Source: Antedon bifida
Lineage: Eukaryota; Echinodermata; Crinoidea; Comatulida; Antedonidae
Direction of reading: 5' to 3'
Assembly (NCBI GenBank): GCA_963402885.1
Contig: OY727096.1
Coordinates: 30,237,820 to 30,301,819, forward strand
DNA: 64,000 bases
This document shows, in pieces, positions 28,501-40,100 of this stretch. Position 1 is the first letter of the stretch. Every line of letters begins with the position of its first letter. The notes under the pieces were generated by a model. It was not told the DNA's origin and did no database searches. It was given only the letters and a program-made list of their open reading frames with translations. The position numbers and the translations under genes are program-made.

Positions 28501-30823
28501 ATAATATATGATAATATTCATCTTAATTGAAATTAAAGAGAAAGAAAGATTAAAGTAAGCCTAACATCACATAAAAGCAAAAACCTGTTCATTCCTTGTC
28601 TTACAGTCGATAGCTATGAAGACGCCGTTTCCTTGGTACTAAAAGGTCAACGAAAAAAGGTAAACAACGCGATTATGATCATGATTAATATAAAGTAATA
28701 CAACAGGTAGTCTATATTATAGGATAATAACGAACACATTATTAGTAATTGATATATATGTTTATATATAAATAATGCAGGTGTTACCAAACTATTATTG
28801 AGTATTCTAATAATCTTACAATCTTTATAGTGGATTGGTGCAAAAGAAATATTTCGATCAAGCGTTTCAAAGGCTGTTAACGCATACTGTTTTTTAAATG
28901 CCGCTCTTTGCTGTGTATGGACAGAGGTCAACGAGTGAGTTACATACATATTATAATTACATACATTAAGTATATTGGTTGGCCTAAACATTGTTATACT
29001 TTCTCTTTAACACCAATTCCTCACCATAAAATAACTTTCAAAATGTTGGCCTAATGCTTAATGTTTTAGCTAAATTCTATGACTTTAAAAAGTGAGTAGA
29101 AGTACTACTGCTACTATATAAAGTCTGCCTTGTGTTATTAACAATCCTTTAAATCTGTTAATTTAAATGTAGGCCTATATAGTACATGGACAATCATAAA
29201 ATATGTTTTCAAGATCACGAACAAGACACTGTTTATTTGTGAATTGAAATATTGAATTTAGCTGTAAAATACGATAACAGATAATAAGGAACATCTTATA
29301 TCATAAAACAAATAATATTCATATTACTTTACTAGAAACGATGCGCTGAATGGAAATATTACAACATCAAATAACGTAAGGCTGATCGAAGACACCGGCG
29401 ATAACCCGATTAACATTGTTCTATCAGTTCAATACAAAGACTATTTTGAAACTTGTTCTCAGAGCAATATTGATAGACGTAAGAGGGATACTAATCAACA
29501 AAAACTGGTCACACATTTTGCCAGCAACAATGTCGATTTCAATGGTAAGCTAAGAATTATGTGATTGCAAACCTCTAAAATGGATGCAGGGTTTTAGGAA
29601 CGGATTGTGGGACTGGAACTCTGGATACAGGACGTATTTTGGTTTTCTTCTTTTTCTTTTTAGAAACCTGCACACATTTCTTTCAATAAATATTTTCAGA
29701 TCAGCAGAATGTACTCAGATTCCATCCCATAAGCTTTTCAAATGTCGCTCTTTGGTTATTGTTTTGCTTATATCTATTTTTTATTTGTTTTTTACAACTT
29801 TTATTTTATTATTGTAGACTACATTCCGTCTGAAGTTGTGAAATCATCGATTAAACAAGAAAAAGGGAGTATTGAAACTGCCATTGAGATGGAAATCACA
29901 GATGTTTATCTTTATCCTAAGAAGGAAGAAGACAGCACTCCGGATGATGACAAACACTCCTACACTGTATTCATAGTTATTGGAGTTTGCTCTTTCGCAG
30001 TTATCTTTATTTTCGTTGTTTTAGGAGTATATAAATGGTATGTACTATTTATAAGCGATCTAACTTGCATAGATTATTATCTTAAATAAAAGACGTTCAT
30101 TGTAGGTTGATTAAAACTGTACTAAAACATTGACAAGACTTTTTTTTAAACTGTTTACTTTTGCTCATTCATAAGGCACCATCGATCAGACCAATTCCAA
30201 AATACGAAAAATACTGTTTCCATTGCGTCATCTCCTTCTCCTACCAATGTATCCTCTGATGATGATGAATCAAAAGCGCTTTCAACAGGTAATATATCTA
30301 GATATTTTGAATCCCTATAGACATCAAAATATTGTCTGTGCTCGTTTTAATAATAAAAACAAAAACATATTATATCCTCCATGATCATATTTATAGATCA
30401 GAAAAAAAGATTCGGCCAACTGTACTGTACGAAAATAAGAGTAGGCCTACCTTCACAAAAACAAACGTACCTAGTCTAGAAGAAGGAATACACAAAATAA
30501 CGTACATTTTAACAGGATTTTGTGTTAACTATAATTGTCCAAGGCCTTATAATTAAATGTGTTGTGCTATCCAGAAAAATGTTTATTTAAAGAAAACGTA
30601 CATTTAGTAGTATTTTAAAAAATGAATATAAGTAAATCATCGAATATAGGCCTATACTACATTCTAATATACTAGTCCTACTAACATTCTACCTGTTCAC
30701 AGTTGTACATAAGTGATACATTGTTGATATTTTTTAGGGTCCTTTGGAGATTTGTTCATTGCTTCAAGCTTGGCAGGAAGCCGAACTGGAACACCGATTT
30801 CAACTAATGAAGTAGTCCCGTAA
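13548..30823 (+). CDS. Gene A: VWDE-like transmembrane protein (D8C, VWD, EGF, Ser/Thr stalk, TM), 24 exons
   Basis: Probable type I cell-surface protein, about 1,586 aa. Exons: 13548-13623, 15487-15720, 16391-16567, 16911-16970, 17103-17371, 17812-17898, 18653-19024, 19412-19485, 20261-20324, 23832-24086, 24239-24480, 24806-25082, 25283-25447, 25648-26022, 26167-26424, 26686-26800, 26906-27253, 27871-28398, 28607-28659, 28831-28934, 29336-29544, 29818-30037, 30176-30288, 30738-30823. All junctions are in phase and each is supported by gene C. Domains: signal peptide 1-25, D8C about 30-160, VWD about 430-640 (GDPHYTTFDG, CGNFDND), EGF about 833-858, VWDE-type regions to about 1149, Ser/Thr-rich stalk 1150-1325, TM about 1497-1520, Ser-rich tail ending GSRTGTPIS. 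The D8C-VWD-EGF order and the post-EGF blocks match von Willebrand factor D and EGF domain-containing proteins; the TM is not part of vertebrate VWDE as I recall it. Start chosen at the first of three near Met codons. ATTAAA at 30903 is a possible poly(A) signal. Confidence 0.85.
13624..15486 (+). other. Gene A intron 1
   Basis: An AT-rich intron with no ORF or repeat that I can name. A short hairpin (ACCCGTC/GACGGGT) lies near 15,103-15,119. Confidence 0.6.
15487..16970 (+). other. Gene A D8C domain exons 2-4
   Basis: Exon 2 (15487-15720) has NEDC, TDWHRSIRYD, DGWYKLR and CGTLFPVWING. Exon 3 (16391-16567) continues with TYPALGD and conserved Cys residues up to SYCTG. This is the uromodulin/VWDE-type D8C pattern (GWYR-like motif, CGT-PVW-NG-P). 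Exon 4 (16911-16970) encodes a 20-residue linker with CEG and PPCD. Phase 1 boundaries make exons 2-4 symmetric and skippable. Confidence 0.8.
20653..21121. mobile_element. DNA transposon relic with GGGGCGGATCCA-type inverted ends
   Basis: The left end reads CAGGGGCGGATCCAGC and the right end, reverse complemented, CACGGGGCGGATTCAAAG, about 470 bp apart in intron 9 of gene A. The 41,763 region starts with the same CAGGGGCGGATCCAGG. No transposase frame is seen, so this is a non-autonomous or decayed copy. Confidence 0.55.
21434..22291 (+). mobile_element. LINE ORF1 (coiled coil + RRM-like), frameshifted
   Basis: Two adjoining frames (21434-21727 and 21745-22065) and frameshifted tails to 22291 give a long coiled coil (KNMMAQINTKID, LEADVLRMERHSR) followed by NLRLSGIKED, then IENAHRTGK, IIVKF and a C-terminal LYIDGISYRGH. 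This is the plan of L1-like ORF1 nucleic-acid-binding proteins. At least two frameshifts or stops break it. No ORF2 follows. Confidence 0.75.
22495..22690 (+). repeat. ~190-bp repeat family, copy 1 (gene A intron 9)
   Basis: It contains GGCAAAATTCGGTAAATCGC, then a GGTACTGATTT block and ACGATTTGCCC. The same order occurs at 38,298-38,490 and 48,660-48,845. Those two sit in equivalent introns of B and C, whereas this copy sits in another intron, so it is a mobile or dispersed family and not only an inherited one. Confidence 0.6.
25648..27253 (+). other. Gene A EGF and VWDE-type extracellular exons 14-17
   Basis: Exon 14 (25648-26022) contains a tenascin-like EGF (CVNECNKNGECINGSCEC) and then LCDVRRRPC. 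Exons 15-16 (26167-26424, 26686-26800) carry CQVC, CHLK and CIINGHCYS. Exon 17 (26906-27253) has a DPEGC segment resembling the cadherin-like region of VWDE. The same succession appears at 56285-57725 in gene C. Confidence 0.75.
27254..27870 (+). other. Gene A intron 17 with MITE
   Basis: An AT-rich intron largely occupied by a TTAA MITE relative (27377-27656). Its 3' end, just before the stalk exon, resembles the sequence before each stalk exon of gene B (…TATTTTATTTTCTAG). Confidence 0.6.
27377..27656. mobile_element. TTAA-type MITE, short divergent copy
   Basis: Left end TTAA-AGATGTATTCTC and right end GGGACAATACATCT, matching the inverted termini of the 63.2-kb element with a shorter, AT-rich interior. 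The right TTAA has mutated to GTAC. Confidence 0.6.
27871..30823 (+). other. Gene A stalk, juxtamembrane, TM and tail exons 18-24
   Basis: Exon 18 (27871-28398) is Ser/Thr-rich with no Cys, as in a glycosylated stalk. Exons 19-21 encode a conserved domain with the CFLNAALCC motif and a basic RRKR site (29475-29486); a SEA-like fold is possible but unproven. Exon 22 (29818-30037) has the TM helix YTVFIVIGVC... Exons 23-24 give a Ser-rich tail (SSPSPT) ending in a GSRTGTP motif shared with gene C. Confidence 0.7.
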
Positions 30824-31483
30824 TTTGTGAACGCGCTTCTTCAATTGTAAAACACAATTTATATTATTACTGTATATCAGTAAATCTGATTATAATCACA
30901 TTATTAAATGTTTATTGAACATTTATGTTATTTTCCTGTTATATCAAATAGCATATTATTTACTTAGAATTGTAATATTGAGCCCTTAGCGTTTTCATAA
31001 TTATAAGTATTAATCAAAGCATGGCGTGACAATTTAGTTTCTCATTTTAATGTTTTTTAGTGTTGTTTTGCGTTTGTAGGCCTATATTATAATCAAGTCG
31101 TAATTACTATAATTGCCTTGATATGAATATGTCATGGATCAAACATCAAACACGTCTACTTATTGTTCTAAAGAAAACATTCTATATTCAATGTATCTGT
31201 AGCTCCCATCTGCCAATGTCGACCTGACGCCGATAGAGTTGGAGTTTATTTGTGTTGGGTACAGGAGTCATAGGTGGCGCACTCGAAGTTTATCGGCAAA
31301 TAGTAAATATCACAACACAACTACGTGTATTCTTTTATTTGATTGGTTAATTACGCATCATCGTTCATGATTTTGCAATAATGAACCTATTAGCTTTTTG
31401 TATAAATGTTGATTAACGCGTCCGAAGTTAGAGAGTCAGATTGTTGAATGGCATCTTGTATTGGAACAAAATAATTTAATTAA

Positions 31484-31547
31484 AAATGATTTCATGAGGT
31501 GAAAGATAAAAATATAACCTTTCATCTTTCACCTCATAAAATCATTT
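31484..31547. repeat. Long hairpin, 24-bp arms, 16-nt loop
   Basis: Arms 31484-31507 and 31524-31547 are reverse complements with one mismatch (…ATGAGGTGAAAGAT / ATCTTTCACCTCAT…). The origin could be a MITE core or a small-RNA precursor. Confidence 0.7.
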
Positions 31548-31904
31548 GTACCATTTTGAAAAAAAAAGACAAACTTATTCGAATACTTCTATTCTAGTCT
31601 GAATTCACTATTTTGTCCAACGCGCTCTACGCTCGAAGATAGTAGATCTACACTTGATCTACGATGCAATTTCATCCAATCACTAGGAGGTAAATGTTTG
31701 AGCTATAATAATATAATATTGTTATACATTACATGTTTTAGAAATTCCTGTCCTACGCCATAACACAATAATTAGAAGAAAAAAAAAACAATATACAAAC
31801 TAACTTATGCAGTACAATAGTTTTAACAATTGCTATTTAACTAAATTATTATTATTCATTATTATTAAAATAATTTACACTCGTGTATGTTTCTACAACA
31901 TGGA

Positions 31905-32420
31905 ATAGGCCTATCAAAAGTTGTTTTATATACTAAGTTGATCCAATACACAGAACCTTAGCGTTGTATTTGTTTTTGATATAATTATTCGCCTAAACGA
32001 GGGCGGACATTTTCAGCATAACTTTCTCATTTAAGTTTTATTTTCAAATTTGCAAATTATGATTATTATCAATAAAGTTTGTTATTAATTAATAAATATT
32101 ATAACGTGTTTTGAAATTGAAATAACATTTTCATTAAGGTAAGAACTAAATGAATTCCTAATGATTTTCTACTTTACAGATACTTATTATTAAAATAGTA
32201 CACTCGTACATTATTAAAATGCCTATCAAAAGTTGTAAAATGTTATTATGTTTCTTTATATTATACATAGAATATTAAAGTTGATTCAATATAATACACA
32301 GAACCTTTGTTATAGTTATTCGCCTAAATGAGGGCGGAAATTGTTATCAAAACACAGCACATCTTTCTCATTTAAGTTTGTTTTTCTATTTTGCAAATTA
32401 TAATCGTGATCAAAAAAGGA
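31905..32420 (+). repeat. Diverged tandem duplication, ~310-bp period
   Basis: Both copies carry CTATCAAAAGTTGT, then ACACAGAACCTT, then TTATTCGCCTAAA-GAGGGCGGA and TCTCATTTAAGTTT. They start near 31,911 and 32,223. A more distant third relative (TTTGCCCTAACGAAGGGACGG) is near 32,620. Confidence 0.6.
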
Positions 32421-33519
32421 AATAAAATAATTTGAATGGCACAAGTCATATTTTTGAAGATAAAACAATTATTTGTTTTTTAAGTTAAATTACAGAAACA
32501 ACGTTATATTAATTGTGATTGAGCATTGGAGTTAATTTTACCTTCTATGCAATTAGACATACTGTGTTGACATTACTATTATGAACGTTGATGAATTTAA
32601 GTAATTCTGATAATAATTTGCCCTAACGAAGGGACGGAAATAATTTAAAAGCATAACTTTATTAAAAATTGTTTTCTTGGAGTAACACTCCTACATGCCA
32701 ATGGTGTATTACGCAGATTTACAACAATAAATATTTAAAGTTATAACAGATAGATTGCGTAGCATTTTGTATTAACTTTCTATGGAGATGTAAGTGGCGA
32801 ATGAATCATATTATTACAAGATGCACTTCTGAAATGTTTGAAGATTTGTAATGGTTTCATCACAGGAGTAGAGTGGATGATTGTTAAAATGATATTACGA
32901 TTCACTGTTTGCGACAATAACAGTGTAGAATCCAGTCTTTTATATAGGGGCCCAGGCCTAAAATGGCAGAAATAAGTGGTGAACTTAAACGCTGGCTACT
33001 GAGAACACTATCATTCCTAATCCTATGATACTTTTACTGTTACTTTTTCTTTTTATATTTTTTATCTTGTCGACAAGTGCAATAGACTGCTTGGGTTAAC
33101 TGTAAACACTTTGACATGCAAACCAAAATCCATTTTTATTTTTTTCTATTATCCACCCCATTCTTAAACTGATTTTATTAATACAATACATTGACATTCA
33201 TTAATTGCATTCGAGTTAACAACATAACAAAACACTGTCGTTCCAACACCTCGCGGTAGGAGATAACTAACAAACCACTACCGTTTAAAATGGCGAAATA
33301 AATGAAGGAATAATATAGGTCGCCCTCTATAAATGTAATAATTTTTTTTTTTTATAGCTTAAGCGTCGTTTCGATTGCTTGCTTTATTGTAGTAAAAGTT
33401 GAATTCTAGACAATTAAAACAATAATAAACTAATACACAATGTGACTCTGTAAAAGCATAGAGATATCAATATCTTATATGGTAAAATCTAGGATTTTTC
33501 TTTATAATAGTATGTGATA

Positions 33520-33770
33520 TGGCGAGTCAAATGGCCGAGCGATTAAGGCAGGGGTGCCGTTTACCGTATCCCAAGAGCCAACAATATCGATTCGCTCCTA
33601 CATCTGGTGGTTGAAAAGTCTTCTCGTATAAGGACTATAAACCATAGGTCCAGTGTACAAAATAACCCGTGTGCACTTTAAAGAACCCAGTTTATTATTC
33701 GAGACGAGTAGGGGGTTACCCCGTTGAATTGATTCACAAAATAGTCCCGGTATCAGGGGGATTATAACCT
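33520..33770 (+). mobile_element. tRNA-derived SINE (best copy)
   Basis: The head has an A-box-like TGGCCGAGCGATTAAGG (33,532 on) and a B-box-like GATTCGCTCC (about 33,589), as in a Leu/Ser-type tRNA. The body is TCTCGTATAAGGACTATAAA, GTCCAGTGTACA, GTGCACTTTAAAGAACCCAG. The tRNA part does not fold into a proper 3' half, so it is not a tRNA gene. Confidence 0.7.
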
Positions 33771-34135
33771 ATCTGATCTGATAGGACAGCGATTAATTTA
33801 CAATTGGTAATTCATTTAATTATTTATTCGGTCTATTTTCAGTATATATACGTAAAAATATGAAATAAGGGAATATCGATGTTTCGGAACAAAATATTAT
33901 TATTTTTTTAAAAAGAGCAAATTATGTGACAAGGAAAATAATGCCCAGAAAACAATTTGAACACTATTTTGCTTTGATTGAGTCATTTTGTATTTGTAAG
34001 TTCAATTTGAATTATTCTACCATTTAAAGACCAACAAAACAACTGAACAGCGTTGTTGCAAGTTAATGAAATAATGCTTGTTTTCGTTAGTAGAAAGATA
34101 AAATCAAAACAAAAAGAAAACCCGTTAATAAGAAG

Positions 34136-34240
34136 GCCATATACATGGCTGCAGTCGCGTGCTCAAGTTAGTGTTTACCGACCGACCAACCGACCAACAT
34201 AGTGAGCTGTAGAGACTGAAAATGCGTGACGCAAGCTATG
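34136..34240 (+). mobile_element. LINE ORF1 fragment, same family as 21.4 kb
   Basis: Matches 21,925-22,025 (shared blocks CATATACATGG, TGCAGTCGCGTGC, GTTAGTGTTTACCGA, TGAAAATGCG). Only about 100 bp remain, directly before the tandem array upstream of gene B. Confidence 0.6.
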
Positions 34241-34266
34241 TCGGCTTTATCAATGAGCACATAAGT

Positions 34267-37181
34267 ATCATATGTGATCACTTAGAAATCGTGATATGAG
34301 TAATAGCCTACTGATACAATTATTTGTACAAAAGTACAAATCCAAATTTGATTGTTTAACTATTGTACTGTGTCAAACAATTGAAACTGTCATTCAGCAA
34401 AAAAAAAAAAAAAGCGAACTTGTTTACCAATCTTGTTTTTGTAGTTGTATTGTAAACGTCTTTTAATCAAAATGTAATAATTGCTATAATGCTACTTTGA
34501 CCATTCATTGTTTAAATAGTTTATGCCTATATTCATTGTTAGAATCTATCGAAACGTCATTCTTTTTAAAGAGTTGTTTTTCTTTTAGTTATTTATAGTA
34601 AACGCGTTCTAACTCGTAATTTACAAATTACTGACAAATACATTTATCTTGGATTTTCCACAAAGTATTTGAATAGATTATTATTATTTTCCCAGGTACC
34701 GAAAAAAAGATAATGTGCTATAAAATCTGCTTTTGTTAGCAAAATCTATTGTTTCCGCAAATAATTCAAATAGAGACCATCGCAATGTTTTTGTTCATAT
34801 CATATTCTTTGTGCACAGGTACTTATACGGGAATTTGCAGTTGATTCTTCTTATTCTTCAACAAATCACTACATAATATATTTTTAAAAAACTTCCGTTT
34901 AAATACGTATGTAAAACTATTATTAACTTCACCGTATTGATATCGATAATCCATGTATTTAAAGACGTTGCTAGGATATTTTTACAAAACAGAGAAAACT
35001 ATAGGTATTGTTGATAACAGTAAGTAAAGCTACAATGTTAAATAATCTTATTGCACTTTATTATGAGGTACCAGTTTAAAGTAATTCATTGAACGTTATA
35101 ATTGGAAACTGTATTACGCAATTTTTCATTAGGTGCAAAATAACACAAGTACCAACTTGTATACAAACAAATGTTTATATTTTCAAAATGTACTTATCAA
35201 TGTGATCACTTAAAAACCATGCTATAAGTAATAGCCTACTAATATAGTTAAACGTAGCAAGTAAGTACTTGTCAACTGGTTTAACCAAAAAGTTAACATT
35301 GATTTATTTAATAATATAGTTATTTGTACAAAAGTACGGTACAAACAAACTAAAACTTGATTGTTTAACTAATGGTATAAAAGATTGAAACCGTCACAAA
35401 ACAAATCAAAGCGAAATTTATGAACTGTTGATCTTGTTTTTGTAAGAATTTATATTGTAAACGTTTTTTCATTAGAATGTAATAATTGGTTTATCGTTCC
35501 TTAAACTTTGACCCTTGATTTGTTTACATATCATATATAGATTGTTATATAATTATAATTGAGTTTAAGAATGACCAAATGCTGGAGTCGAAACGTCATT
35601 CTTTTTAAAGAATTGATTTTCTTTTAGTTATTTATAGTAAACGCGTTCTAACTCGTAATTTACAAATTACTGACAAATACATTTATCTTGGATTTTCCAC
35701 AAAGTATTTGAATAGATTATTATTATTTTCCCAGGTACCGAAAAAAAGATAATGTGCTATACAATCTGCTTTTGTTAGCAAAATCTATTGATTCCGCAAA
35801 TAATTCAATTAGAGACCATCGCAATGTTTTTGTTCATATCATATTCTTTGTGCACAGGTACTTATACGGGAATTTGCAGTTGATTCTTCTTATTCTTCAA
35901 CAAATCACTACATAATATATTTTTAAAAAACTTCCGTTTAAATACGTATGTAAAACTATTATTAACTTCACCGTATTGATATCGATAATCCATGTATTTA
36001 AAGACGTTGCTAGGATATTTTTACAAAACAGAGAAAACTATAGGTATTGTTGATAACAGTAAGTAAAGCTACAATGTTAAATAATCTTATTGCACTTTAT
36101 TATGAGGTACCGGTTGAAAGTGATTCATTGAACGTTATAATTGGAAACTGTATTACGCAATTTTTCATCAGGTGCAACAGTTACGTGTGCAAAATAACAC
36201 AAGTACCAACTTGTAGGCCTATACAAACAAATGTTTATATTTTCAAAATTTACTTATCATATGTGATCACTTAAAAACCATGCTATCAGTAATAGCCTAC
36301 TGATACAGTTATTTGTATAAAAGTTCAAATCCAAATGTGATTTTTTTAACTAAAGGTATAAAAAAACTGAAACCGTCACAACTGTTGATCTTGTTTTTGT
36401 AAGAAATTATATTGTAAACGTCTTTTAATTAAAATGTAATAATTGGTATATCGTTACTTTAAACTTTGACCCTTGATTTGTTTACATATCATATGGATTG
36501 TTATATAATCTATAATTGAGCTTAAGAATGACCAAATGCTGGAGTCGAAACGTCATTGTTTTTTTTAAAGAGTTGTTTTTCTTTTAGTTATTTATAGTAA
36601 ACGCGTTCTAACTCGTAATTTACAAATCACTGACAAATAAAGTTTTTTTGGAATTTACACAAAGTATTTGAATAGATTATTATTATCATTATCCTAGTAC
36701 CCAGATACCGAAGCAAGACAATGTGCTAAAACCTGTTTTGTTAGCAAAACTATTAATTCCACAGAGAATTCAATAGAGACCATTATCCATATCAGATTCT
36801 ATAGTACACCGGTACTTGTACGGGAAATTTCCTTTTTTAAATAACGAAAGTTGATTCTTCATATTCTTCGTAATAACATTTTTTAAACTTCCGTTTAAAA
36901 ATGTATGTAACACTATTATTAACTTCGTCGAGAAGGTTATTATGTCTTTATAATACTATTCTATGATATTTTTACAGAAACCGAAAGAGAAATATTGTTA
37001 ATAACAATAAGTAAGGCTACAAGTTGAATAATCTTATCGCAGTGTATTTTGAGGTACCAGTTTAAGGTGATTCATTAAACGCTATAATTGGAAACTGTAT
37101 TACGTAATTACCAACTTGTATACAAAATGTTTATATTTTCAAAATTTACTTGGATTTTATCAATTGTTATTTGTATTAATG
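34267..37181 (+). repeat. Three tandem copies of gene B 5' flank plus exon 1
   Basis: Units start near 34,267, 35,197 and 36,256 (about 930, 1,060 and 926 bp). Each runs through GTGATCACTTA, GAAACGTCATTCTTT, AACGCGTTCTAACTCGTAA and GAGGTACC to ATGTTTATATTTTCAAAA. The first two copies of the signal-peptide exon (ATG at 35,171 and 36,231) break off after about seven codons; the third is the intact exon 1 of gene B. A single related copy precedes gene C (45.6-47.0 kb). Confidence 0.8.
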
Positions 37182-40100
37182 GTACAGTATTTTTGATTTA
37201 TTATAAAAAAATTAGGTTTAGTTTGAGTTTCATCTCATTTGCCAGAACATTATATAACTTTCATTTTGGACAATAACGCCAGGGTAAAACAACTTTAACA
37301 CGCACGGGCTTAACATTTAACTAGTGTAGGTCTATTACAGCTACAGAGAAAAAAACCCGGTAAATCGTAAACAGCTATTCTTTCATTAACCATAATTATG
37401 TAGTGGGCCAATATTATATATACACCGTCGAATTACAAAAAGTTTTTTTTACAAAAGTTTTGTAATATAAAACCCTTATTTCTATTAAAATTTATAATTC
37501 ATTGTTTATTGTACACAGGGAATGAAGACTGCCTTACAACTGAGGGTGACCCATGTGATACTAACCTTGTGCTTACAGACTGGCGTCGTAGCATTCGATT
37601 TGGTACCGAGATGGGAATTTTAATATCTGATGATTTTATAATAGATGGCTGGTACAAGCTGAGAAATGAGGGTGATAGGATAGATATAAGAATGCCAACC
37701 TCATCACCAGGACTGTTAAAATGTGGAACTGTATTTCCAGTTTGGATTGATGGTTTGTTGATAATTTTTTATAACATTTACAGATCATTTATATAGTACA
37801 TACATGACATGGACCTACAGATTAATTTTAATTCACGATTCCCCTCAAAAAAATAATTATAGCTTTACAAGGATATGTATGTATGAACATCAGATGAATA
37901 TGAATTTCCCCGGTTTTTAATCAAATTAACGCGATTAACATAATTAACTAATTCAACTATATATAGGTACATATCCAGCACTCGGAGACGAGGTGAAAAC
38001 CGTCACTGGCTGCGTACCAACATCAGGGGCATGTGAATATTCGATAGATCTTTGCATAAAAGCATGTTCAACTGAGGACGATGATACATATTTTGTTCAT
38101 TATCTTATTGACACTCCGGGGACGTCAATGGGCTACTGTACAGGTAATCATGCATTTATGCTAAGAAATGATTTGTTACCCCTCCTTTTCCAGTTGAGGA
38201 TAACAGGATATTCAACTTCATATACAACAATCCGGAAATGAATTCAAATAAGATGTCCTAACGTTTAAGTTGTTAATTCAAAACAATACATAGGCCTATA
38301 TAAATTGACGTAGCGGCAAAATTCGGTAAATAGCGCTTAACTTCAAGAATCTTTATTGCATAGCAAGTTGGTACATACTTTCGATACTGATTTTAAACAC
38401 ATAACGTAACTGTTAGATAATTGTTTATAACGATCATTTTGGTTAAACGATTTGCCCTAAAAAGGGTTTTCTCTGAACGCTAAGATTTATAAAATGGTAT
38501 ATGATTTTGGGTGGATTAGGTTCTGTAATGCATTGTGTAAATATTTATGTATGTGCCTTTTAAATGTTTGTTGTTTGTTTTGCTTTGCCTTTGTTGCAGT
38601 CATTTACGTCGAAGATTTATCGAGAACAGCGAAGAGAGTAATACAAAAATAAATAAATTACATTCGAACTATTTAAAAAATTGGAGTTTATTCCTTTTTT
38701 TTCAGATTCTCTTTTACCTTGTGATGGTAATACGACCTCATCGACTGGTTTTCCACCATGTTATGGTAAGCAACATCTTTTTGATTTCAAACGGTTTGAA
38801 ATATACTTGATTTCAACGTCATCGTGTCTAGTTAGTTTGTCATTATTAACAACAATAATCATGATTGCTATTTAACAACCTAGATACGAGAAAGTAAATA
38901 ATTGTATTGTGTCTGTTTATGCGGATATGGCATCGGTAGCTAATACAATTTAATTGAATGAATAAATTAAAAATGTATAATTAACTATCAATTCCAAATA
39001 AATGATTTTCCTTTTGACTTTTTATAATTTGAATGACAATCCTTGTAATGTAAATTCATTTTTATATCACGTTGTCATTTTATACATTCTTATATTATTT
39101 CATGTTATTTAATTCTTGATTCTTTACTAAACAAAATAAATAACTAGATACTATGTTCAATAGAACATAAATCCTGTCATATGCGTGATGTGACCTTTGA
39201 CCCTACTATTTCAACACTCCATGAACCATACTATTCATCAATAGATTCGGTTTTGATTTTTCCTTGACCTTTGACATTGCATGATCATGGGGGTGCCCTT
39301 CTTGTAAGCATATTCAATCTCACCCTATCCTCAGGATTGTTTTCGCCAAGTTTCAGCTCGATTAGAGCAATTAGAAAAACAAGACTAGGCCTATCTTAGC
39401 TTAACTAGGCCTAAAGTATTTTATTTTCTAGTAACAACTGAAGTGAACCATTTGACATCCACCGGATTTACAGATCTGTCTGCAACAGATGTTAAAACTA
39501 AAGACAATGCTGGGAGCATTTCATTCAAATCAGGTTCAACAAAAACATATAGTGACAGTACACAAGCCATAGGTAAGGATGTTTTTACTGTTAAGTTGTC
39601 AAAGATTGACTCAACTTCGTCTGTGTCTAAAAAAAGAAAGTACGACTGGAAAGACTAAGTACCAAATAACGAGCAAACATCTATGGAATATCAGAAAGTT
39701 AAGTGAAAGTGAACCGACGCCATCTGATTCGAATAGTGGCATAAAGTATTTTATTTTCTAGTAACAATAACTGAAGAGAATCATTTGACATCCACCGGAT
39801 TTACAGATCTGTTTGCATCAGATATTAAAACTAAAGACAATGCTGGGAGCACTTCATTCAAATCAGGTTCAACAAAAACATATAGTGAATCACCTTTAAC
39901 CCCTGACAGTACACCAGCCATAGGTAAGATATTGTCGAGGTCAGCGTAGGCCTACCGGTGGTAACATTAAATATTCGATAATTAGCAAAAACGGCAAAAC
40001 AACAAAGTGAATGAAAAGAATAACAAATTAAACAGAAACAAACAACAACAGTAATACTACTACTACTAATAATAATATTTTATTTTCTAGTAACAACACC

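Larger units (their letters stand above)
30824..34135. other. Intergenic region A to B
   Basis: No gene seen. It contains a 64-nt hairpin (31,484-31,547), a diverged tandem duplication (31,905-32,420), a block like 12.1 kb (33,120-33,265) and a SINE (33,520-33,770). Confidence 0.6.

Noticed and set aside
28647..28991. 114-residue minus-strand frame
   Set aside because: It overlaps exon 20 of gene A on the opposite strand and has no recognisable features.
33530..33610. Possible tRNA gene (A-box and B-box-like)
   Set aside because: The 3' half does not form anticodon and acceptor stems, and it continues into a body shared with other dispersed copies, so it is a SINE head.
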